From Mesostigma viride (Eukaryota > Streptophyta > Mesostigmatophyceae > Mesostigmatales > Mesostigmataceae), in contig RPFO01000418.1 of assembly GCA_009746045.1 (NCBI GenBank), positions 1,704,833-1,768,832 of the forward strand: a stretch of DNA of 64,000 nt, read 5' to 3'. Every line of letters starts with the position of its first letter. Within the stretch, counting starts at the first letter, position 1. Of this stretch, positions 26,901 through 59,397 are shown piece by piece. The notes beneath the pieces were generated by a model. That model did not search any database. It was not told the origin of the DNA and saw only the letters and a list, made by a program, of their open reading frames with translations. The translations under genes were made by a program, and so were the position numbers.

Positions 26901-29900
26901 TACCTCTTATTAAAAAATTTGTGGAGATAAAGCAAACAGACACCGTAGGCACAGCCGGGCTATTCGACAGCATGCCTAAACAAGACCCGAGAAACCTCGA
27001 TGTATACTTCTAGTACTGCTAAACAACATGCATACTAGTGCAACGCAGCACGCATACTTCTAGTACTGCTAAACAACATGCATACTAGTGCAACGCAGCA
27101 CTCATACTTCTAGCACTGCTGCTAAACAACATGCATACTAGTGCAACGCAGCACGCATACTTCTAGTACTGCTAAACAACATGCATACTAGTGCAACGCA
27201 GCACGCATACTTCTAGCACTGCTGCTAAACAACATGCATACTACAAGACACAAATAATCCAGCATGCTTTTCCACCTTCTCCTCATCCAGTGCAGGCAGG
27301 ATGACTCCAGGCGGTCATTATAAGATCAGCACAACAGATAAGACAAATAATAGGGAAACTGCACTGAACCCTCACCTCCTCATCCGACATCGCCAGCTCC
27401 AGGCGGCCCATCAGCAGCCCCACGTGTGGCAGCAGAAGGTCACACCTAATCTCCACGATCAGACCCAGGGCCTTGCTGCGGATGGCACTGGAGACAGACG
27501 ACGACGTCTGAAGAGACGCTGCGGCCATGGATGCGCTGGAGAGGGGGCTCTGGCCTTGGGGCAAGGAGGTCCACCAGGGAGTGTCGAGCCTGGGCCGGAG
27601 GAGTAGGCTGTTGAGGAGCTGCAAGGATGAAGACACAGAGGCAAGCGATTACGACGGCGATGTTCAGGAAACAAGGAGTGGCAAGGGTGAAGTCACGGAG
27701 ATGGCAAGCAGCGATCAAAAGGGAGATGTTGATTGAATGAGAGCACAAACTTCGACGCAGCGGGCAGGATACCACAGCAACGATCTGAATAAATAAACAG
27801 CAGTATTAAGCTTCGTACCTTTTCGTTATAAATAAGCAACATGCCGACGCAGCGGGCAGGATACCACAGCAACGATCTGAATAAATAAACAGCAGTATTA
27901 AGCTTCGTACCTTTTTGTTATAAATAAGCAACATGCCGACGCAGCGGGCAGGATACCACAGAAACGATCTGAATAAATAAACAGCAGTATTAAGCTTCGT
28001 ACCTTTTCGTTATAAATAAGCAACATGCCGACGCAGCGGGCAGGATACCACAGAAACGATCAGGCCGAGGGGTGTGCATGGAGAGAGAGGGGGAAAACAA
28101 ACAGGGCATGAGGAGGGGGAAGCAAACGGAAGCAGAGGGGAAGGGTGGGGCCAGAAGACAAGGGGGGGAATGAAAGGGGGAGGGGGGGTGGATGAAAGGG
28201 TAGGAGCAAAGAGGGGATGAAAACCAGGGTCTCCCGCCACACCAAAGGCACCGGCCACCAAAGATGGCATCTTACAATCACTACTAGAGGTATGGTATCG
28301 ATACAATCCATGGAGTTAATACAATCTTCCAACTGCGGTCTCAAAACTGTCTCCATGCCAAGGGCCTAACACTGTCCCCACATACCTCATGCCTGGTGAC
28401 GGAAGGAGGGATTGTCTCTCATGGCACACTAGACATCAGCCAGCCCACATGCCTGGTGGCGGAAGGAGGACTTGTCTCTCATGTCACACTAGACATCAGC
28501 CAGCCCACATGCCTGGTGGCGGAAGGAGGACTTGTCTCTCATGGCACACTAGACATCAGCCAGCCCACATGCCTGGTGGCGGAAGGAGGACTTGTCTCTC
28601 ATGGCACACTAGACATCAGCCAGCCCACATGCCTGGTGACGGAAGGAGGACTTGTCTCTCATGGCACACTAGACATCAGCCAGCCCACATGCCTGGTGGC
28701 GGAAGGAGGACTTGTCTCTCATGGCACACTAGACATCAGCCAGCCCACATGCCTGGTGGCGGAAGGAGGACTTGTCTCTCATGGCACACTAGACATCAGC
28801 CAGCCCACATGCCTGGTGACGGAAGGAGGACTTGTCTCTCATGGCACACTAGACATCAGCCAGCCCACATGCCTGGTGACGGAAGGAGGACTTGTCTCTC
28901 ATGGCACACTAGACATCAGCCAGCCCACATGCCTGGTGGCGGAAGGAGGACTTGTCTCTCATGGCACACTAGACATCAGCCAGCCCACATGCCTGGTGGC
29001 GGAAGGAGGACTTGTCTCTCATGGCACACTAGACATCAGCCAGCCCACATACCTGGTGGCGGAAGGAGGACTTGTCTCTCATGGCACACTAGACATCAGC
29101 CAGCCCACATGCCTGGTGACGGAAGGAGGACTTGTCTCTCATGGCACACTAGACATCAGCCAGCCCACATGCCTGGTGACGGAAGGAGGACTTGTCTCTC
29201 ATGGCACACTAGACATCAGCCAGCCCACATACCTGGTGACGGAAGGAGGACTTGTCTCTCATGGCACACTAGACATCAGCCAGCCCACATGCCTGGTGAC
29301 GGAAGGAGGGATTGTCTCTCATGGCACACTAGACATCAGCCAGCCCACATGCCTGGTGGCGGAAGGAGGACTTGTCTCTCATGGCACACTAGACATCAGC
29401 CAGCCCACATGCCTGGTGGCGGAAGGAGGACTTGTCTCTCATGGCACACTAGACATCAGCCAGCCCACATGCCTGGTGGCGGAAGGAGGACTTGTCTCTC
29501 ATGGCACACTAGACATCAGCCAGCCCACATGCCTGGTGGCGGAAGGAGGACTTGTCTCTCATGGCACACTAGACATCAGCCAGCCCACATGCCTGGTGAC
29601 GGAAGGAGGACTTGTCTCTCATGGCACACTAGACATCAGCCAGCCCACATGCCTGGTGGCGGAAGGAGGACTTGTCTCTCATGGCACACTAGACATCAGC
29701 CAGCCCACATGCCTGGTGGCGGAAGGAGGACTTGTCTCTCATGGCACACTAGACATCAGCCAGCCCACATGCCTGGTGGCGGAAGGAGGACTTGCCTCTC
29801 ATGGCACACTAGACATCAGCCAGCCCACATGCCTGGTGGCGGAAGGAGGACTTGTCTCTCATGGCACACTAGACATCAGCCAGCCCACATACCTGGTGGC

Positions 29901-32900
29901 GGAAGGAGGACTTGTCTCTCATGGCACACTAGACATCAGCCAGCCCACATGCCTGGTGGCGGAACGAGGGATTGTCTGGTACGGCACAGAAGACATTGGC
30001 CAGCAAAGATGGCACCCTAGCTTCCGTGCTACTGGTAGGCTAAGGGCCTGAAGTAGTAAAGCCTGTGGCTGCGTACCTCGTGACGGAAGGCAGCGTCCCC
30101 CGCCGCACAAAAGATATCGGCCAGCAGGGGCGGCAGCCAGCAGAGTAGCCCGCCAACCACACCCTCGCTGGCAGGGGCTGCAGGAGCATCCACGCAGCCA
30201 GACAGCCCTCCCCTGCAGAGGGCAGCATGTCCCCCCTCGCCTGTGCTCCCAGCCTCCATGTCAACGCGTTGCCTCTTGCTTGTAGAGGCACCCGGCACTG
30301 GCTTTGGGTTGTGAAGGCATTTGGATCTGGACGGGCTTCCTACTCCCACTGCCGTGGCATCCGCCCTGACAGGCCCACTGCCTGAGGAGCCCGGTCCTGC
30401 AAGCGGGTGAGATGGCTGGCCCAGACGGGCACATCCTGTCGTGCGGTACAGCCCAGGCAGGGCGTCCACCAGCATGCCGAGAAAGGCAGACCACGTCGCC
30501 CAGGTCTCACACGCAGCCTCCTGGGCGCTGTCACAAGCAGAAGCGCTGTTGAAAGCGCCGTTGAAGGAATGGTCGACGGCGTTGTTGAACGAGGCACTAT
30601 GATGGGGGCCATGGCTCCTGACCTTAGCACTGGTGATGTCTTGTATCTTATTTTGGGGCCGCTCCGAGGAGGCACTGATGTCCTCCACTGCTTCTGGCGG
30701 CAGATCTTCTGGCACCGTTTCTGGCCCGTGAAAAGAACCCTTTTCCTCCTCCTCCTCCTCCTCCTTGGATGTGAGGGGGGTTGACGATGATGATGGCCCC
30801 GTCACGGTGACCTGGGTCCCTGGCAGCAGCCCGTCCATGGTGAGCTGTCTGTAGACAGCCTCCCTGTCGTGTCGCGTTGTGGAATGGGGTGAAGTGCGCC
30901 GCACGGTGTGTAAAGCACGTGGGGTAGGTCGTGTCATGTTGGTGATAACATCGTGACGTACGCTGGCGCGGCGCGTAGTATTCTTCTTGTGTCGTGCCGA
31001 ACGAGTGTGGTGGGGGATGGATGCACAGCACGACCACGGACAAACAGGCAGGGGCACGGGGAGGGAGTTACCTTCCATTAGGACTAGCTACCTCCGATTC
31101 GGAAAAGGGCGCCGGGGTAAAGAAACCTGGGAGAGAAGGTAAGATACGGCCAATGTGTTCCAATTATGTCACAGAGCCTCTGTTGGGAGTGCCACGGGGC
31201 ACAGGGGTAGAGCCAGGGGGATACCAACACCCTTTTTCTCCCTGGTGTGCACCCACCACACAGCGCGCACGGCACACAACAAGCACACAGCGCGCACAAA
31301 GCACCCATCACACAAAGGGGACGTGTTCATCCGTATGCAACGCTAGGCATCTTCTCATTGCGAGCAAATCACGCAAAGGGGACGTGTTCATCCGTATGCA
31401 ACGCTAGGCATCTTCTCATTGCGAGCAAATCACACAAAGGGGACGTGTTCATCCGTATGCAACGCGAGGCATCTTCTCATTGCGAGCAAATCACACAAAG
31501 GGGACGTGTTCATCCGTATGCAACGCTAGGCAGTGTGCGTGGCACGGTGGCAGCAGACTCCATTGACCAACTATCATATTGTTTTATCAAAACAATCAAT
31601 AAGAGCAATATCAATGCATAAAAAACAAACCAATACAAAATCAAGTTTCACTAATACTCAAAAAGTGTTAGTAAAGTAGTAAACAATAAGAGTCGTAGTA
31701 GTAAATAATAGGTGTTAAAGAACTCAGAGATAGGTTGCACTAGAAGACCTTCTGCACACCTACCTGAGGCTGCCCTTGTTGAGAGTGCCCCGCTCCATCC
31801 CTCGCTGCAACACCTCCAGCATGCGCATGTACAGCCCCCCACCAAACACAGAGCCCGGCCGCGCCCCCCCTTGAATGCCGCGGATGCACGCAGTGACCAC
31901 GGCCTGGCCTGCCAGCCGGGCGTCCCGTTGCGGGTCTCCCAGGGTGGCCAGGGCGCCTGCCAGGGCGATGGCTGCGGGGCACGGGAATGCACCGTGTTGC
32001 GAGGCTCGCGTGACAAGATCAATTAGTCAACATCTTCACCCGTTCACTAACATCCCCAGTCTGGGCTTTGTAGCGCCGGCTGCGGGGCGGCGAGGATGGA
32101 TGTGTAAGGTAGTTGCTTGTGTGACTGATGAATTCATGTCTTCAACCGATGGAAAGCAACATCCTTGACCCAGGGGCGTTAACATCCTCAACCTAGGAGG
32201 TTGACCTAGGATGTTAACGCCTCAACCTAGGATATTAACCTAGGATATTGACGCCTCAACCTAGGATATTAACCTAGGATGTTAACGCCTAGGAGGAAAT
32301 GGCTAGTATCGGGGAGCACAAAAGCCCATCACCTAAGAATCTACTAGCTTTGAGCAATGTGCTGTTAAGTTCAATCAGCACTGTTCATGCAATCCCTCCA
32401 TGCTGCGTAGTGAAAGAGTTCTGATCTGCAACTTTCAAAAGCGCTTTTGAAAGCAAATTTGACAGCACTTGCAACAGCACTTTCGACCAAGAACCCCCCC
32501 AGCATTCTCAAAGCGGCAAGTATTCGTATACTAATAGTATGCACTCATACACTTATGATCCGTTTTGGGTGTCTGTGTGTTGCATGTTTGACAGGGGACC
32601 GAAATAGCAAAATCCTGACCACGCATGTTTGAAAGAAAGGGAAGGGGCAGCAAATAAGGCGAATGGATAATCTTGGACAAGAGGCTTTGGTTACCAAGAA
32701 TCGAAGGTCGCCTGTGTAGTATCGAGGCATCACAAGCAATAAGATCGTTGTGTACGGTCCAGATATCCTAGATATGAGATGGCTGTCTAGGAACACATAA
32801 CGTAATATCCTGTGGGCTGTGTGGTTTACATGCCGCGTGTATATGCCCTTTGACGTTTCAGTATACTTAGGACAGAAGCATGCCGATACTTTACAAAATT

Positions 32901-33290
32901 GACGACGATGAAATTGTACAGAACAGCGATGCACGTGCACTCACCCGTTTGAACATGGCAGCATCTAATGAAGGCCGAGAAGGCTGTCGAAAAGCCTGTC
33001 TGGTCGGACCGCTGCGAGCCCAGGGAGCCGCTTCCTCGCAACACCTTGCGCACGATGTCTTCGGCATTGCCTTTAGGACACGCACGCGAGACACCAACAA
33101 CGTCAACACACTTGCACACGTAAGCAGTGGACTACGGGAAATAGCAGCGAACCGGCGCGCTTTCTATACTCACCATAGTACGATTAAATTGGTCAACTGC
33201 TGAGAGTGACAGTGTGCCCTTTTTCCTGAACCAGCCGCAGCTTGCCTTACCTGGGGTTGCGCTCTCCAGAGTTGCCTGCAGGGAATCCAT
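8808..33290 (-). CDS. gene B: giant protein of unknown function, helical blocks, poly-Glu
   Basis: About 17 exons, roughly 3,250 residues. Exons in order: 33251-33290, 32945-33070, 31764-31971, 30077-30863, 27376-27618, 21510-25949, 21020-21408, 20338-20555, 19235-19568, about 17410-17800, 16794-17134, 15511-15732, 14872-15264, 12581-13176, 10825-11311, 9884-10296, 8808-8994. Phases agree at every join I could define, the main evidence that this is one gene; the joins around 20.3 and 17.4 kb are the weakest. Helical, HEAT/ARM-like stretches (LAGALATLGDPQ..., EGLGTVASLLDRGVLACFPGI) alternate with Pro/Ser/Gly-rich linkers, acidic tracts and a C-terminal basic patch (GGKRAKRGRERE) that could be a nuclear signal. 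I do not recognise the family. A Glu-rich scaffold such as RIX1/PELP1 is a loose resemblance only. Several introns carry exon-boundary echoes. Confidence 0.7.
9884..10296 (-). CDS. gene B exon 16
   Basis: Acceptor GGCAAG|CTC, donor CACAG|GTAAGG, phase 0 in, phase 2 out. Encodes LPHEAVLGPFALLLQELQTA, an acidic stretch (EEDLEPSDIELNEDEDVDSE) and REMAARFYVKPSVH. Both edges have echoes: KLPHEAVLG-like copies near 10,575-10,600 and 10,430-10,455, and a copy of the RFYVKPSVH-AG|GT edge at 9,803-9,832. Confidence 0.8.
10610..10760. repeat. 10-bp (GGCAGGAAGA)n, about 15 copies
   Basis: On the coding (minus) strand this is a long pyrimidine tract, just upstream of an echo of exon 16's acceptor. The ORFs across it are artefacts of the repeat. 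Confidence 0.9.
10825..11311 (-). CDS. gene B exon 15
   Basis: Acceptor TCCCAG|G (AG+G = Arg), donor GGAGCG|GTGAGG. 162 codons after the split base. Helix RCLHTLVAVTDAIATHATSA, then a TPSK/PPKTP-rich linker and a Lys/Glu helix running into VVKAALDGVQLVVEAGQALI. Confidence 0.8.
11580..11860. repeat. about 46-bp repeat, five copies
   Basis: Units built on acatgtagcttctaattatt ... taacatgtttagctaa. Gene B intron 14. Confidence 0.8.
11940..12175. repeat. about 100-bp repeat, two to three partial copies
   Basis: Blocks of tatcaatgcaatgaactata ... gaggttgcctgcaataagaa recur at 11,960, 12,050 and 12,160. AT-rich, in gene B intron 14. Confidence 0.7.
12581..13176 (-). CDS. gene B exon 14
   Basis: Acceptor TTCCCAG|GTG, donor CGCAG|GTACAG, phase 0 in, phase 2 out. 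Encodes VMHAVAAWANGILSEQLQAL, an Ala/Pro/Thr-rich linker with PLAATxPxAA repeats, and a terminal helix LAQVAQLLAVMLQMQASGLG. Confidence 0.75.
14545..14770. repeat. about 24-bp minisatellite in gene B intron 13
   Basis: About nine degenerate units of ggccaccacacacaacatagata. Confidence 0.85.
14872..15264 (-). CDS. gene B exon 13
   Basis: Acceptor ATTGCAG|GTA, donor TTGCTG|GTGGGT, exactly 131 codons in phase 0. Encodes VGALYLRRALLPFATWQGDM and a His/Gly-rich linker. Without splicing the frame ends shortly after at 14848. Confidence 0.7.
15511..15732 (-). CDS. gene B exon 12
   Basis: Acceptor TTTTTCCAG|CGC, donor GAGGAG|GTGCGT, exactly 74 codons in phase 0. Encodes RLVGYVGTSQVSDAASPAAV, then a long helix (SLLLELISLLASGWARVHHV). 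Confidence 0.8.
16794..17134 (-). CDS. gene B exon 11
   Basis: Acceptor GGCCAAG|TC, donor GGACAG|GTATCG, phase 1 in, phase 0 out. Encodes helical RLRLCVAVLRVALAALASAS and ends GELFKRCVAAMAGGQ. Confidence 0.65.
17410..17800 (-). CDS. gene B exon 10 (borders uncertain)
   Basis: The core EGLGTVASLLDRGVLACFPG followed by IVEAALREMGDA is strongly ARM/HEAT-like. The 5' acceptor is tentatively GAGACAG|G at 17801. The 3' donor lies within a G-rich stretch (candidates GGGG|GTGGGG or AGCA|GTGCAT, both phase 1, as exon 11 needs). Beyond it a nine-G run and poly-Gly frames follow to 17,135; these are intron or low-complexity coding, and I cannot decide. Confidence 0.5.
19235..19568 (-). CDS. gene B exon 9
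   Basis: Acceptor CTCCAG|CT, donor CCACA|GTGAGT. Encodes AYHAQRPIGSDGHDTQAF, ALYDVPSGVAVPQPSNAAV and a helix LRLQALELLSWQRLAALAEG. Phase 1 in, phase 2 out. Confidence 0.65.
20338..20555 (-). CDS. gene B exon 8
   Basis: Acceptor CTGCAG|G in phase 2; donor CAAG|GTGCGT in phase 1, which fits exon 9 (g|CT). Encodes VVGPEQVAAVSIWEILPLPP and HLWMDLAVHVRRTSISM. If this donor is not used, the frame runs on to a stop at 20150 through MGEYCTDFLRNEVISDAVNY and VQEEVQALVMLLL. That stretch also looks coding, so 20150-20337 may be an alternative 3' end. Confidence 0.6.
21020..21408 (-). CDS. gene B exon 7
   Basis: Phase 0 in, phase 2 out (ACACG|GTATGT). Begins VLMDAVGSLVLLAHVAQGAL, an amphipathic helix, and ends AFAATAAEATR after a Gly/Ser-rich linker. 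Confidence 0.7.
21409..21509 (-). other. 101-nt intron of gene B made of a 15-bp minisatellite
   Basis: Donor GGGGCG|GTGAGG and acceptor CACGAG|GTG. The intron is almost wholly gggtgggagggatga-type units. Reading through it gives a (DEGGR)n tail and a stop at 21402. Splicing keeps phase 0 and joins SGETGA to VLMDAVGSLVLLAHV, which is far more protein-like. Confidence 0.7.
21510..25949 (-). CDS. gene B exon 6 (4.4-kb exon)
   Basis: 4,440 bases, exactly 1,480 codons without a stop; acceptor CCACAG|GGC, donor GGGGCG|GTGAGG, phase 0 at both ends. Begins GEGLRPGDADVSCV and ACLIDTLVACCEF; later has AVHLARRLLSVKGLL and LVFLLASVLRHVPP helical stretches, a KRRG-type basic patch (PKSRKKRGA), two acidic blocks and a 22-23-residue Glu run from (TCC)n at about 22,611-22,680. 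Much of it is low complexity, but the unbroken frame over 4.4 kb and the fit of both junctions argue for coding. Long open frames on the plus strand are shadows of the same codon bias. Confidence 0.75.
22600..22690. repeat. (TCC)n coding microsatellite
   Basis: More than 20 consecutive tcc triplets encode an uninterrupted poly-Glu run on the minus strand, inside a 120-residue Glu/Asp-rich block. Length polymorphism is likely and would stay in frame. Confidence 0.9.
26130..26495. repeat. 32-bp tandem repeat, about 11 copies
   Basis: Units of agtaagataggggactaata + cgatatgggact with a few substitutions. Gene B intron 5. Confidence 0.9.
27000..27255. repeat. 50-53-bp tandem repeat, five copies
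   Basis: Units of catacttctagtactgctaa...gcagcac; some carry a 3-base gct expansion. Gene B intron 5. Confidence 0.9.
27376..27618 (-). CDS. gene B exon 5
   Basis: Acceptor CTTGCAG|CTC, donor GAGGAG|GTGAGG, exactly 81 codons, phase 0 at both ends. Encodes LLNSLLLRPRLDTPWW... and ends with a HEAT-like pair (SKALGLIVEIRCDLLLPHVG, LLMGRLELAMSDEE). Confidence 0.8.
27768..28060. repeat. 92-bp tandem repeat, three copies
   Basis: Three almost identical 92-bp units starting gatctgaataaataaacagc in gene B intron 4. A few point differences only, so recent. Confidence 0.9.
28389..30010. repeat. 60-bp satellite, about 27 units, derived from gene B exon 4 3' end
   Basis: Near-identical 60-bp units (minus-strand sense). 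Each aligns with the last 48 coding bases and donor of exon 4: real LADIFCAAGDAAFRHE|GTACGC versus unit LADV-stop-CAM...SSFRHQ|GCATGT. The unit nearest the exon (about 29,945-30,005) still lacks the stop and reads LANVFCAVPDNPSFRHQ. A further diverged copy is visible near 28,215-28,265. Units differ mainly at a g/a site (gtggc or gtgac) and at gcctgg/acctgg. Because 60 is a multiple of three, ORFs of over 540 codons run through the array; I do not regard them as genes. Confidence 0.9.
30077..30863 (-). CDS. gene B exon 4
   Basis: Acceptor CGACAG|G (AG+G = Arg) and donor CACGAG|GTACGC; exactly 262 codons after the split base. It has a seven-Glu run, a KRQRVD basic patch and a hydrophobic helix GGLLCWLPPLLADIFCAAGD. 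Its 3' end is the source of the 60-bp satellite downstream. Confidence 0.8.
31313..31530. repeat. 61-bp tandem repeat, about 3.5 copies
   Basis: Units of 61 bp starting acaaaggggacgtgttcatc. They lie in gene B intron 3. No relation to the flanking exons was seen. Confidence 0.85.
31764..31971 (-). CDS. gene B exon 3
   Basis: Acceptor CCGCAG|CC, donor CTCAG|GTAGGT. Two-helix repeat-like sequence (AIALAGALATLGDPQRDARL, then GLYMRMLEVLQRGMERGTL). Phase 1 in, phase 2 out, matching both neighbours. Confidence 0.8.
32170..32300. repeat. cctagg-rich direct and inverted repeat
   Basis: Repeats of cctaggatattaacctaggat and gttaacgcctcaacctagg. They contain many small palindromes (cctagg, gttaac) and could fold. 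In gene B intron 2. Confidence 0.7.
32945..33070 (-). CDS. gene B exon 2
   Basis: Acceptor CTAAAG|GC, donor ACGG|GTGAGT, phase 1 at both ends. Encodes GNAEDIVRKVLRGSGSLGSQ and continues with FSTAFSAFIRCCHVQT. Confidence 0.65.
33251..33290 (-). CDS. gene B exon 1 (start codon)
   Basis: ATG at 33290; encodes MDSLQATLESATP. Donor CCAG|GTAAGG, phase 1, completing Gly with exon 2. I prefer this start because the frame runs smoothly into exon 2 (ATP-GNAEDIVRKVL). An ATG at 33067 would put exon 2 in a frame that does not join exon 3 sensibly. Confidence 0.65.
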
Positions 33291-34401
33291 GAAGACTGAC
33301 AGGTTGCTGCCTGGAGCTTAGCATAGTGTCAAATTCACCCTTTCCATGAATTCGCCGGGAGTTGCATTTCGGCGTGCAATACGATTGATTCTCGGCATCT
33401 GTGGCACATGCACACAATACCGGAAACAGTTAATTACAATAATTGGCAACGCTGTTTCTGCAGTTATCGTGGCCACCACGAAAACCTGCTGCCGGGAGCA
33501 TATCGAGTCTCGTATACTCTAGCGGGGTAATGAGCACTAAGATTTGGGCTAGAGCGCGCATCTGGACATCGGTTTTAAACGTGCAATTTCTTTGACAGCC
33601 ATGTCTCCTGCTCGCCTAAATGTCGTTCATGGACAGACAAAATCTACAGAACTGCACGGGTTTTGCAGATGTGCCGTAGTGCCACGACGTGCGAACTGTG
33701 TTAGTGCAAACCCAACGTCCATCGTATGTATGTTCAAGCCAGTTTAGTAAGACGTGCCTGCAGTTGCTTCTGCTAGCTGCTGCCACATTGAGCCAGGATA
33801 AACTCGAAAAGTTCTGGCATCCGACACATTAAGCCACAAGCCCACAATCAACCTCGTGTTTTTCTTGCATCCATCACAACTCACGGGTCCCAAAAAAGCA
33901 CCTCGACGAAGCACCCAGTTTGTTGGCAAGGTAATAATTAACTTGTTACAGCAGCGGGCATGGCCGAAGAGAATATTTAATGTACGTCGTTTTGCTGGCA
34001 GTTGGTGGCAAGAATATAGCAATTTTAGCAGCCCCGTGTAGATTAAGGTGCCTTTATTGGAAGTGATGTACGTGCCCTGATCGTCCAACCAAAGAGATGC
34101 ATTTTAATTTCGGGCATTTAGAGTAAATGGATAATAGATAATTGCATACACCCGTGCATCAATAAGCCAAGCGTCCATAAGCCAAGCCTTGTGGTGAGGT
34201 CGGATTCGTGGTTTCAATGTGAAGTTTTACAATCAATGTCGGGGCTCATGGAAATAGTCGAGAGAAACATGTCAGGCATCAGGTCGACTTGCATAGCAGT
34301 GCTGCCGTTATTATTGAGAGGCTTCCGATTATTTTCGTGTGAAGATTACCGAGGAGTAAAGAGTTAATACGATGGCAAATTTGTAGAACGCAATATGCAA
34401 A
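33291..34401. promoter_or_regulatory. divergent intergenic region between genes B and C
   Basis: Gene B starts at 33290 going left and gene C at 34402 going right, so 1.1 kb separates two start codons. It must contain both 5' UTRs and promoters if no upstream non-coding exons exist. I cannot point to a TATA box or a specific factor site with confidence. Confidence 0.5.
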
Positions 34402-58603
<24,202 letters not shown>

Positions 58604-58814
58604 TATTGTGGCACTTGGGAGTGCCTGTAAGATAAAGTCGATGCCCTGCTCAGTTTAGAGAGGGGCTGCTTCCAGTGATGCATGGCATTGCTAAGAAAGT
58701 AAGTACTTGCGTGTCATGAGCATGGACATGCCACGGAGTACTATGCTAATCTCATTAGAAAATAATTACACGAAAGTTACAAATATCATCTGCATCATGC
58801 CCCAACCATTGTCA

Positions 58815-59120
58815 CTAGAGGGGGATACAATCCTCATCTGAACTGTCCTCTACTGTAAATGGCAGGCGAGGCAGTAGAGTAGCGGCTATCCTCGGGGCAA
58901 TAACCTCCACCTGCCGACTTCTACCCTGCATTCTAGTGATGGGCCGCGGGGCCCGTGGGGAGAAAACAGGAGCATGCCGCTCAGGAAGGTGCTTATCGCA
59001 GACGGCAGCCCATGTCTCCTTGTCTATCATGCAGGCGTGGGGTACAGATAGTCCCAGAACCCCTGCATCATCAAACAATTGTGTCTCATGGCATTGATGG
59101 TCTACTGGCTGGCGGAGCAA
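58815..59120 (-). CDS. unidentified 101-codon frame, possible gene 3' end or element remnant
   Basis: An open frame ending VEDSSDEDCIPL-stop, containing LGLSVPHACMIDKETWAAVC and RQVEVIAPRIAATLLPRLPF. The composition is protein-like and has no repeats, but I recognise no domain and no acceptor was fixed. It may be the last exon of something to the right, interrupted by the LINE, or a transposon fragment. Confidence 0.3.
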   Translation of the reverse strand: MLRQPVDHQCHETQLFDDAGVLGLSVPHACMIDKETWAAVCDKHLPERHAPVFSPRAPRPITRMQGRSRQVEVIAPRIAATLLPRLPFTVEDSSDEDCIPL

Positions 59121-59397
59121 GCTGGTAGGCTTGCATTCATAATCAGCGATGCGGAACTGCTTTGGATGCTTGTAATATTATGCTTCTAATACTACTATTG
59201 ATTTCGTGGAAAGCCAGCATTTATAGTAGTATTGTATTACTTTCCAAACTGGAAGCACGCGCATTACCCAAAGCTGGTGGGGGTAATGCGTCAGGTGACC
59301 AAATTTCGCAATCATAGTCAATTCGGGCCGCGGTGCCCGCAACGCTGCAACTAGAAGCTGGACAGCTAGATTCTTATATATATCTTCCGGGTGGCAC

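Noticed and set aside
28389-30051. Two plus-strand ORFs of over 540 codons and the regular 60-bp array as a CRISPR
   Set aside because: The frames exist only because a stop-free 60-bp unit is a multiple of three; the units are contiguous without unique spacers and derive from a minus-strand exon edge. Not a CRISPR and not a gene.
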